From: Atribacterota bacterium
GTDB taxonomy: Bacteria; Atribacterota; Phoenicimicrobiia; Phoenicimicrobiales; Phoenicimicrobiaceae
DNA: 5,354 nt
Assembly: GCA_030668465.1 (NCBI GenBank)
Contig: DAOUTX010000087.1
Coordinates: 1 to 5,354, forward strand
Direction of reading: 5' to 3'
Each line of letters starts with the position of its first letter. The first letter of the stretch is position 1. A model generated the notes under the pieces. It made no database searches. It was not told where the DNA came from and saw nothing but the letters and a program-made list of their open reading frames with translations. Positions 1 to 5,354 of the stretch are shown one piece after another. A program made the translations under genes and the position numbers.

Positions 1-21
1 AGCATTTAGCGTATAGTTTAC
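1..21. repeat. Short degenerate heptamer repeat, inverted relative to the other copies
   Basis: The plus strand reads as three consecutive 7-base units, AGCATTT, AGCGTAT and AGTTTAC. These match the reverse complement of the ATAC/ACGC-ending units seen in the other two gaps (for example ATACGCT near 4996 and CACTAAACGCTGTAC at 1241-1255). The copy runs off the left edge, so its full length is unknown. Three imperfect units alone would be weak evidence. The call rests on resemblance to the longer arrays at 1235-1300, 1339-1368 and 4979-5015. Confidence 0.4.
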
Positions 22-52
22 AAAATACAACTAATATGTAACATTTTATTAT

Positions 53-72
53 TAGCTAACCGACTAATTAAG
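53..72. repeat. Remnant of the octamer repeat family
   Basis: TAGCTAAC followed by CGACTAAT and TAAG resembles the plus-strand octamers CAACTAAC, CAATTAAC and TAAGTAAC of the array at 5066-5097. Only two units and a half are present and they are imperfect. This may be a decayed copy or a coincidence of AT-rich sequence. The rest of 1-157 is AT-rich, with no gene and no clear terminator behind the patatin gene. Confidence 0.3.
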
Positions 73-157
73 TTCCATATTTTATAATTAGGAAAATACC
101 CACTTTAAAATATTATATTTTTTACATTGCTTAATGCAAATCAGGGCGTTTATAAAT

Positions 158-1132
158 TCAGTAGGAATTTATAAGTGTTTTTAGTGATGGAATTATCTTT
201 TTAGTTTCTTCTTCCCCAAGTTTAATTAATTGTATTTTTATTTCTTTCTCCATATTAGTAGTGAGAGTGCCTCTATAGTGGGGTCTTATAACAATATCTG
301 CCTTATTAGCTGAAATATTATTTAATTCTCCGAGCATTATATACACAGATCTAATAAGGATAGATACAACATTATTGATAACGGGATCAGTGTCTTTTTG
401 AATGTCCCTTAAGTTTACCCCAATAACTATGTCTGCTCCCATTTCTCTTACCACATCCACAGGAACAGGTTCTATTAAACCGCCATCTACTAACATTTTA
501 TCTTCAAATTTAAAAGGTATGGATAATCCAGGTACAGACATAGAAGCTGCTATCGCATTAGAAATCCTCCCTTTGCCAATAACTACTTTTTCACCAGTTA
601 TCAAATCTGTAGTAACTACCTTAAGGGGAATCTTAAGATCATATTCGAAACTTGCCCGGTTAGTTAATCGGTCAATTTCATCCCTCAGGATTTTTCCATC
701 CATTAAACCTCTCAGCAATTGAACATCTATTTCATCCTTTGATATATCTGCATAAAATACGATGAATGGGGTATCATCTATATTTTCCAGTTTTACATCT
801 TCCCTTGGAGTCATATAATATTTTTCAAAATTCAAACTTAGAGCAATTTTTTCCAATTTGTCTATATCTTCCCATAAAGCATAAAGTCCTCCTATAAGAG
901 AACCTATACTAGTTCCCGCTATGTAATCCAACTTTATACCTTCATTTTCCAAAGCTTTTAAGACACCAATATGAATGTAAAACCTTCTCCCTCCTTCTCC
1001 TAATGCTAATCCGATCTTGGGAGCAGCATAAGAAAAAGAAGAAACAGAAGAGCAGAGTAATACAAAAACTATTACAATTTGGATTATTTTTTTCAATTTT
1101 TCCAGTATAATTTTATTATAGAAAATATTCAT
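158..1132 (-). CDS. Secreted patatin-like phospholipase (RssA/NTE-type)
   Basis: This 324-residue protein belongs to the patatin-like family of serine acyl hydrolases, which cleave fatty acids from phospholipids with a Ser-Asp dyad. The nucleophile elbow GTSIG lies at residues 73-77 (Ser75) and the partner aspartate in DGG at 216-218 (Asp216). HIGVLKALE at 54-62 and the stretch around SVPGLSIPF at 199-207 are also typical. Residues 13-36 form a basic then hydrophobic segment ending in SYA, so a signal peptide cut after Ala36 is likely, giving a periplasmic or extracellular enzyme. Cys27 has Leu rather than Gly/Ala/Ser before it, so a lipoprotein is unlikely. There is no POTRA or barrel domain, unlike PlpD. 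The oxyanion loop is odd: GEGGRRF at 45-51 where the family usually has GGGxRG, with Phe in place of the last Gly. The exact substrate cannot be read. The ATG start is supported by an AAAGGA site. The gene follows mfd after a 237-bp repeat-rich gap. Confidence 0.93.
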   Translation of the reverse strand: MNIFYNKIILEKLKKIIQIVIVFVLLCSSVSSFSYAAPKIGLALGEGGRRFYIHIGVLKALENEGIKLDYIAGTSIGSLIGGLYALWEDIDKLEKIALSLNFEKYYMTPREDVKLENIDDTPFIVFYADISKDEIDVQLLRGLMDGKILRDEIDRLTNRASFEYDLKIPLKVVTTDLITGEKVVIGKGRISNAIAASMSVPGLSIPFKFEDKMLVDGGLIEPVPVDVVREMGADIVIGVNLRDIQKDTDPVINNVVSILIRSVYIMLGELNNISANKADIVIRPHYRGTLTTNMEKEIKIQLIKLGEEETKKIIPSLKTLINSY

Positions 1133-1142
1133 TTAGAGTTAA

Positions 1143-1148
1143 TCCTTT
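1143..1148 (-). promoter_or_regulatory. Ribosome binding site of the patatin-like gene
   Basis: The minus strand reads AAAGGA 10 bases before the ATG at 1132-1130. The longer string GAAAGGATTAA is identical to the one before mfd. This supports the ATG at 1132 as the start, which also gives a complete signal peptide. Confidence 0.65.
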
Positions 1149-1234
1149 CTTTTTTTTATATCCCTCAACTGATTTTCGTATATCGCATTGCTATATGACC
1201 TCATATACTATACGTTTTTAGTTTGTTGATTTAC

Positions 1235-1300
1235 CCTATACACTAAACGCTGTACACTCTATGCTATAATGCGAGATACGATTCACGAGATACGAGATAC
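1235..1300. repeat. Degenerate heptamer tandem repeat array
   Basis: The plus strand can be cut into 7-base units: CCTATAC, ACTAAAC, GCTGTAC, ACTCTAT, GCTATAA, a 3-base slip (TGC), then GAGATAC, GATTCAC, GAGATAC, GAGATAC. Three of the last four units are identical and the other differs at three bases, so the 7-base period is visible directly. The units share an (A)TAC or (A)AC ending. The array lies in the non-coding gap between mfd and the patatin gene. It ends in GATACTAATTT, a string that also ends the array at 4979-5015. Function unknown; such arrays may simply spread by slippage or copying. Confidence 0.7.
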
Positions 1301-1338
1301 TAATTTGTCTTCTTTCTCCTTGTTTTTCTTTTCTTTGC

Positions 1339-1368
1339 TATATACTATATACTATATACTATTTATAC
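1339..1368. repeat. Perfect heptamer repeat TATATAC x3 beside the mfd stop codon
   Basis: TATATAC occurs three times without a mismatch at 1339-1359, followed by a longer variant unit TATTTATAC ending at 1368. The array starts one base before the mfd stop codon (1370-1372). On the transcribed minus strand the repeat reads (TATAGTA)n, so it would be the first sequence of the mfd 3' untranslated region. It forms no GC-rich hairpin with a U tract and is not an intrinsic terminator. Confidence 0.8.
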
Positions 1369-1369
1369 T

Positions 1370-4300
1370 TCACTTCGCCAAGTTTATTACAAATTCCTTC
1401 AAAAATTTCAAAATTTCTGAAGATTTAATCCCGGAAAGATCAATTTTAGAAATTCCAGTCAATCTATGTTCCTCCTTTATTAATCTTTGCTGATAAAAAG
1501 AAGGCAGCCTGCTTAATTTTGCTTTTATCTTAGCATTCTGCAGATATCTAATAATTAACTTCTTTTCCTTTACCACCAGGGAACTAATGCCTAACTTTCT
1601 TAAAAATATCTTCAGATATATTATCTCTAATAAATTCCTTAGCTCCTGGGGATAAATTCCATACCTGTCTCTCAACTCTTCTTTTACCCTCTCTAAATCT
1701 TCTAAATCTTTAATCTCAGCCAATTTCTTATAAATTAAAACTCTCTGTTTTGAATCAGGGATATATCCCCCAGGAATATAGGCATCTATTTTTATATCGA
1801 TAACCGGTGTAATCTCTTTTCCCTTTTCCTTCCCTTCTTTCTCTTCCCTTAATTCCTTAATCTCTTCCTCTAATAAGCGGCAATAAAGATTGAATCCAAT
1901 ATCGCTTACAGAACCGTGCTGCTCTTTACCTAATAGATTGCCTGCTCCCCGAATCTCCAGATCACGCATGGCTAATTTGAAACCGGAACCTAACTCGCTG
2001 AACTCTTTAATGGCCTGCAATCTCTTTTTTGCGGTATCAGAAATAGAGCGATAGGAAGGATAAAGAAAATAAGCATAGGCACGCCGGTCAGTCCTCCCCA
2101 CTCTCCCTCTTAATTGGTAAAGCTGGGATAAGCCAAATTTATGGGCATCATCGATAACAATAGTATTCACATTGGGAATATCTAAGCCAATCTCTATAAT
2201 GGTAGTACAGACTAAAATATCATATTTCTTTTCTAAAAAATCAATCATTATATCTTCTAACTGCTCTTCTGCCATCTGTCCATGAGCGATTCCGATTCTG
2301 GCCTGAGGAAAGAGCCGATTCAAATCCCGTGCTATTTTCTGGATACTTCTTACCCGATTATGAACAAAGAATATCTGCCCCTCTCTGTCCAATTCTCTTC
2401 TTATAGCCTCTACAATCACTTTATCATCTCTACGACAGATATAAGTAGCGATAGGAAATCTGTCTTCAGGAGGAGTGTTTATTACGCTTAAGTCTCTAAC
2501 CCCAATAAGCGACATATGTAGGGTGCGGGGGATAGGAGTGGCAGTTAAGGTAAGAGAATCAATGCTTTCTTTTAATTTTTTTATTCTTTCTTTATGAAGG
2601 ACTCCGAAACGTTGCTCTTCATCGACGATTAACAGTCCTAAATCCTTAAACCGGATATCATTTTGAATTAACCGATGGGTTCCTATAATAATATCTACCT
2701 TTCCTTCTTCCAGGTCGTCGATAACTTTTTTTTGTTCCTGTTTGGTTCTAAAACGGGAAAGCATGTCTATATTTATAGGGAAGGAACTCATTCTCTCCCG
2801 AAAATTATCATAATGTTGTTGAACCAGGATAGTGGTAGGTGCTAAAATTGCCACTTGCTTTCCATCTAATACCGCTTTAAAAGCAGCTCTTATGGCTATC
2901 TCTGTTTTACCATAACCAACATCTCCGCAAACTAATCTCTCCATAGGTTTAACAATTTCCATATCAGCCTTGACCTCAGATAAGGCTTGTAGTTGATCAT
3001 AAGTCTCTTCATAGGAAAAAGACATCTCCAACTCTTGCTGCCAGTTATTATCTTTAGAAAAGGCAAAACCTCTGATTTCTTTGCGAGCAACATATAAATT
3101 ATAAAGCTCCTGGGCTAATTTTTGAATTGACCTTTTTGCTTTTCCTTTTGCCTTTCCCCAGGAGACTCCTCCTAAACGGTAAATCTTGGGAGTTTTATCT
3201 TTGATGCCTATATATTTATGAATTAGATCAAACTGGTCTACCGGGACATACAGTTTATCCCCTTGCGCATATTCGATTAAAAGATAATCCTGTTTTACTC
3301 CTTTAACGATTAAATTTATAATCCCTCTATATATCCCTATGCCATGTTCAATGTGTACTATATAATCTCCTGAAGAGATATCCATTATAGCAGAAAAAGG
3401 TTCGCTCTTACGCCTGGTTAATTTATATCTTTTATTTCTTTCCTTGCCAAATATTTCCTGGTCGGTTATACAAACTGTTTTGAGATTGGGAAGTCTGAAT
3501 CCATAATTTAAATATCCATAAGAAATGAAGATAGTTGATTTTAAATGAGCATATTCTTCTATCCTTCCTGTAGTAAATCTTTTCACTCCTCTTTCTTCTA
3601 AAATCTCCCCTAACCTCTGAGCCCGCCCTTCATTTCTAACCAAAATGATAATATGCTGTTTTTCTTTCTGCCATTTTTCTAAATCTTTAGCAAATAGATC
3701 TAAATTCCCAAAATAAGAACTGATTTCCTGTTCTTCTAAAATAAATTCTCTGATATATTCTTTTTTCTCTTCCTGATTACCGGAGATACTTTCTTTGTTT
3801 TCCTCCGGAAAATAGGTGAAATTAATTATCTTTTTGGGTTTTAGTTCATCACATATCTCGGAGTAGGTGATGAAATAAGAAGCTGGTGAAAAGATTAATT
3901 CCCTTTTATTCTTCTCAATTTTTTGGTAAATGTCTTCAACTTCTTCCAGAAACTCCTCCATTTTTTCTTTAATTAATTCCGGTTCGTTTTGTAATACTAT
4001 CAGGTCCTCGGGAAGATAATCAAATATAGTGCTGTAATTATAATTAGATGAACCATCGGCTATTAATTCCCGGGAAGGAAGAAGAGTATAATCTGCCAAT
4101 TTAAGTATCGACCTTTGGGTGTTCAAGTTAAAATACCTGATCGATTCTATCTGGTCTCCGAACAATTCTAATCGAAGAGGGTTTTCGCTGGTTACCGGAA
4201 AAAAATCGATAATCCCACCCCGGCTGCTAAATTCGCCTTTTTCTTCGACTATCTCTACCGACCGATAGTTTTGATCTAAGAGAATTTTCAAAAAATCTTC

Positions 4301-4795
4301 CTTTTTTAAGGCATCTCCTACTTTTAATTTCCAACTTGTCTTTTTAAATTTCTGAGGAGAGGCTAACTTGGGTAGGAGAGCTCTGATATCAGCAATTAAA
4401 ATATTCCTCTTTTTATTATTGTGGTCGTTCATGGAAAGATGTTTCAAGATATTAATTCTTTGCTGGATTATCTGTGGATCGGAACTGATGTCTTCATAAG
4501 GAAGAACATCAAAAGAAGGAAAAAGAAAAATATTCTCTTCCTCATTTTGAGGTTTATTTAAAAAAGTTTTTAAATCCTGATATATCTTTAAGGCATTTTC
4601 CTGAAAATCGGTAATAATAAGGTAAGATTTTTTTGTTTCCACTTTTAAGACTAGGGCAGCGATAAAGAATGAACGGGTACTATCCTTCAGCCCGGAAAGT
4701 AAAATTTTGTTAATCAACTTCCCTTTTATTATTTTTATTATTTCCTTAAATTCCGCGGATTGATTCCATAGGGAGAATATTCCCGGTAAGTTCAT
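1370..4795 (-). CDS. mfd: Transcription-repair coupling factor Mfd
   Basis: Mfd is a cytoplasmic ATP-driven DNA translocase that pushes stalled RNA polymerase off damaged DNA and recruits UvrA for excision repair. The 1141-residue length from the ATG is normal. The N-terminal 320 residues or so form the UvrB-like module, with GEFSSRGGIIDFFP at 187-200 and RLELFGDQIESIR at 208-220; its P-loop is degenerate (SGLKDSTRS near 34-42), as usual for Mfd. The RNA polymerase-interacting CarD-like domain begins around 473, with GDYIVHIEHGIGIYRGI at 476-492. The RecG-like helicase core has Walker A GDVGYGKT (624-631), DEEQ (725-728), TATPIPRT (751-758), TTIIEIGLDIPN (864-875) and QLRGRVGR (894-901). The TRG translocation motif spans 936-961 and ends in GKEQHG, as in Firmicutes. 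A Lys/Glu-rich linker (about 982-996) leads to the C-terminal D7 domain, which masks UvrA binding. A TTG at 4810-4808 in the same frame would add five residues but overlaps the ribosome binding site. Confidence 0.98.
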   Translation of the reverse strand: MNLPGIFSLWNQSAEFKEIIKIIKGKLINKILLSGLKDSTRSFFIAALVLKVETKKSYLIITDFQENALKIYQDLKTFLNKPQNEEENIFLFPSFDVLPYEDISSDPQIIQQRINILKHLSMNDHNNKKRNILIADIRALLPKLASPQKFKKTSWKLKVGDALKKEDFLKILLDQNYRSVEIVEEKGEFSSRGGIIDFFPVTSENPLRLELFGDQIESIRYFNLNTQRSILKLADYTLLPSRELIADGSSNYNYSTIFDYLPEDLIVLQNEPELIKEKMEEFLEEVEDIYQKIEKNKRELIFSPASYFITYSEICDELKPKKIINFTYFPEENKESISGNQEEKKEYIREFILEEQEISSYFGNLDLFAKDLEKWQKEKQHIIILVRNEGRAQRLGEILEERGVKRFTTGRIEEYAHLKSTIFISYGYLNYGFRLPNLKTVCITDQEIFGKERNKRYKLTRRKSEPFSAIMDISSGDYIVHIEHGIGIYRGIINLIVKGVKQDYLLIEYAQGDKLYVPVDQFDLIHKYIGIKDKTPKIYRLGGVSWGKAKGKAKRSIQKLAQELYNLYVARKEIRGFAFSKDNNWQQELEMSFSYEETYDQLQALSEVKADMEIVKPMERLVCGDVGYGKTEIAIRAAFKAVLDGKQVAILAPTTILVQQHYDNFRERMSSFPINIDMLSRFRTKQEQKKVIDDLEEGKVDIIIGTHRLIQNDIRFKDLGLLIVDEEQRFGVLHKERIKKLKESIDSLTLTATPIPRTLHMSLIGVRDLSVINTPPEDRFPIATYICRRDDKVIVEAIRRELDREGQIFFVHNRVRSIQKIARDLNRLFPQARIGIAHGQMAEEQLEDIMIDFLEKKYDILVCTTIIEIGLDIPNVNTIVIDDAHKFGLSQLYQLRGRVGRTDRRAYAYFLYPSYRSISDTAKKRLQAIKEFSELGSGFKLAMRDLEIRGAGNLLGKEQHGSVSDIGFNLYCRLLEEEIKELREEKEGKEKGKEITPVIDIKIDAYIPGGYIPDSKQRVLIYKKLAEIKDLEDLERVKEELRDRYGIYPQELRNLLEIIYLKIFLRKLGISSLVVKEKKLIIRYLQNAKIKAKLSRLPSFYQQRLIKEEHRLTGISKIDLSGIKSSEILKFLKEFVINLAK

Positions 4796-4801
4796 TATTA
4801 A

Positions 4802-4807
4802 TCCTTT
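4802..4807 (-). promoter_or_regulatory. Ribosome binding site deciding the mfd start
   Basis: The minus strand reads AAAGGA six bases before the ATG at 4795-4793. The possible upstream TTG start (4810-4808) sits directly against this site and has no comparable site of its own, so the ATG is preferred. Confidence 0.75.
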
Positions 4808-4814
4808 CAATTTA

Positions 4815-4846
4815 GTTAGCTGGTTAGTTGGTTACCTAGTTAATTG
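4815..4846. repeat. Octamer tandem repeat array, left copy
   Basis: Four consecutive 8-base units are readable on the plus strand: GTTAGCTG, GTTAGTTG, GTTACCTA and GTTAATTG, followed by GTTT. All keep GTTA in positions 1-4; the second half varies around NYTG. It lies 8 bases upstream of the mfd ribosome binding site, so it is probably in the mfd leader if transcription starts further upstream. Confidence 0.75.
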
Positions 4847-4904
4847 GTTTAAAATACAAGAAAAATACAGGTTTTCAGTATGCAACTAAAAATTTAAAGG
4901 GAAA

Positions 4905-4979
4905 AGCGAAAAACCATATTTCAAAATTCAAAACTTTTCTTAGTTTTTAGATTTGAGTTATAGTTTTGGGTTTTTCGCT
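4905..4979. repeat. 11-bp inverted repeat with 53-base spacer
   Basis: AGCGAAAAACC at 4905-4915 is the exact reverse complement of GGTTTTTCGCT at 4969-4979. The spacer is AT-rich with CAAAATTCAAAAC-like runs. The pair is nested inside the larger inverted repeat at 4813-5099. The long spacer makes it a poor terminator or attenuator, so it is listed only as a repeat. Confidence 0.65.
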
Positions 4980-5015
4980 ATATACTATATTACTATACGC
5001 TAACATACACGATAC
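4979..5015. repeat. Degenerate heptamer repeat array upstream of mfd
   Basis: The plus strand divides into TATATAC, TATATTAC, TATACGC, TAACATAC and ACGATAC, units of 7-8 bases mostly ending in ATAC. The first unit is identical to the TATATAC units beside the mfd stop codon (1339-1359). The array then continues into TAATTT, giving the same GATACTAATTT string that ends the array at 1235-1300. Confidence 0.6.
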
Positions 5016-5065
5016 TAATTTATTCTGGCTCCTAACTACTGATTTTTATCTTTTATTTTCTTAAC

Positions 5066-5097
5066 TAAGTAACCAGGTAACCAACTAACCAATTAAC
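5066..5097. repeat. Octamer tandem repeat array, right (inverted) copy
   Basis: Plus-strand units are TAAGTAAC, CAGGTAAC, CAACTAAC and CAATTAAC. On the minus strand they read GTTAATTG, GTTAGTTG, GTTACCTG and GTTACTTA, the same family as the left copy but in inverse orientation. The array ends 10 bases from the pfkA stop codon, so it is in the pfkA 3' flank. Confidence 0.75.
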
Positions 5098-5106
5098 GAC
5101 TAGTCA

Positions 5107-5354
5107 TTATTTCGCTAACACCGAAGCTAAATCATAAAGATTTTGTTTAATGATTTTTTTCTGACTCAGGACTACCTCTAAATCAGTTGCCTCGATTTTA
5201 TTTCCAATCAACCCTACCATTTTAGAGGTTTCACCTTTTAATAGATGCTCTACAGCCGCTGCCCCTAAACGGCTGGCTAATATTCTATCAAAGGCAGAAG
5301 GTGAACCTCCTCTTTGCAGATAACCTAAAATAGTAATCCGTGTTTCATAACCAA
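5107..5354 (-). CDS. pfkA: ATP-type 6-phosphofructokinase, C-terminal part (partial)
   Basis: The last 81 residues and stop codon of a phosphofructokinase are present; the 5' part lies beyond the right edge. PfkA phosphorylates fructose 6-phosphate to the 1,6-bisphosphate, the committed glycolytic step in the cytoplasm. The visible stretch begins GYETRITILGYLQRGG and continues SPSAFDRILASRLG, the family's conserved sugar-phosphate binding region, then KMVGLIGNKIE and a normal C-terminal helix ending in LASVLAK. By alignment with E. coli PfkA, Arg5 and Arg14 of the fragment correspond to substrate-contacting Arg243 and Arg252, while Tyr11 stands where E. coli has His249. ATP versus pyrophosphate use is decided by residues outside the window, so the ATP assignment is inferred from family resemblance. 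It is upstream of mfd in the same orientation. Confidence 0.93.
   Translation of the reverse strand, partial: GYETRITILGYLQRGGSPSAFDRILASRLGAAAVEHLLKGETSKMVGLIGNKIEATDLEVVLSQKKIIKQNLYDLASVLAK

Larger units (their letters stand above)
4813..5099. repeat. Large imperfect inverted repeat enclosing the mfd upstream region
   Basis: The arm 4813-4849 pairs with 5063-5099, with 31 of 37 positions complementary by hand alignment. The core is 17 bases without mismatch: TGGTTAGTTGGTTACCT at 4821-4837 against its exact complement at 5075-5091. The arms are about 213 bases apart and are themselves octamer tandem arrays. The arrangement resembles the ends of a small non-autonomous element, but there is no transposase and no target-site duplication was identified. 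Cruciform or RNA pairing is possible but unproven. Confidence 0.65.
4796..5106. other. Intergenic region between pfkA and mfd, repeat-built
   Basis: This 311-bp gap holds no plausible gene. From left to right it contains the mfd ribosome binding site, an octamer array, an 11-bp inverted repeat with a 53-bp AT-rich loop, a heptamer array, about 40 bp of unassigned sequence, and an inverted copy of the octamer array ending 10 bases from the pfkA stop codon. A promoter for mfd would be expected here. Candidate boxes such as TTGCAT on the minus strand (about 4878-4883) lack a well-placed TATAAT partner, so none is called. No GC-rich stem followed by a T run marks a pfkA terminator. Confidence 0.7.

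Noticed and set aside
124..145. Possible terminator hairpin TTGC-ATTAA-GCAA after the patatin gene
   Set aside because: The stem is only four base pairs, and on the coding strand an A-rich run, not a T run, follows.
402..722. Plus-strand open frame of 106 codons
   Set aside because: It lies entirely antisense within the patatin-like gene and its translation resembles no known protein; the minus strand carries clear catalytic motifs.
1040..1060. Lipoprotein signal at Cys27 of the patatin-like protein
   Set aside because: The residue before Cys is Leu, not Gly, Ala or Ser, and a good signal peptidase I site (SYA) follows.
1235..1368. CRISPR-like array
   Set aside because: Units are 7 bases and directly adjacent, with no spacers and no cas genes nearby.
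1269..1493. Plus-strand open frame of 74 codons
   Set aside because: It begins inside a heptamer repeat array and runs into the antisense of the mfd C-terminus. Its composition (Phe, Ile, Leu, Tyr) reflects AT-rich repeats.
2282..2491. Plus-strand open frame of 69 codons
   Set aside because: It is antisense to the Mfd helicase core, with no ribosome binding site or recognisable domain.
4796..4810. TTG start giving mfd five extra residues
   Set aside because: The TTG abuts the AAAGGA site that serves the ATG at 4795, and it has no site of its own at proper spacing.
4796..4980. Sigma-70 promoter for mfd
   Set aside because: TTGCAT-like -35 boxes have no TATAAT-like partner at 16-18 bases, and -10-like words inside the repeats lack a -35 box.

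Overview
The window is a stretch of AT-rich bacterial chromosome. All three recognisable genes lie on the minus strand and read right to left: the 3' end of pfkA (6-phosphofructokinase, cut by the window edge), then mfd (transcription-repair coupling factor), then a secreted patatin-like phospholipase. The genes are ordinary bacterial housekeeping or envelope genes. There are no phage, transposase, CRISPR or RNA genes. Low GC, AAAGGA-type Shine-Dalgarno sites and a Firmicutes-like Mfd motif (GKEQHG) point to an AT-rich bacterium. The word-like repeats in the gaps are reminiscent of uncultured anaerobe genomes such as Atribacterota, but that placement is only a guess.

Layout: 1-157 is AT-rich 3' flank of the patatin gene with traces of two short-repeat families. 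158-1132 is the patatin-like gene. 1133-1369 is a gap filled largely by 7-bp tandem repeats. 1370-4795 is mfd. 4796-5106 is a 311-bp gap built like nested inverted repeats: two facing arrays of an 8-bp repeat outside, an 11-bp inverted repeat inside, and a 7-bp repeat array between them. 5107-5354 is the pfkA C-terminus.

The genes share orientation, but gaps of 237 and 311 bp packed with repeats argue against a tight operon. No convincing promoter or intrinsic terminator could be assigned. There is no obvious shared pathway: PfkA acts in glycolysis, Mfd removes stalled RNA polymerase and recruits excision repair, and the patatin-like protein is probably a lipid acyl hydrolase outside the cytoplasm.

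The most interesting material is in the gaps. Two families of very short degenerate tandem repeats, a heptamer (about NNNATAC on the plus strand) and an octamer (about GTTANYTG in the left array), recur in them. The octamer arrays form a 37-position imperfect inverted repeat around the mfd upstream region. The second point of note is a changed oxyanion-loop motif in the otherwise canonical patatin-like protein.
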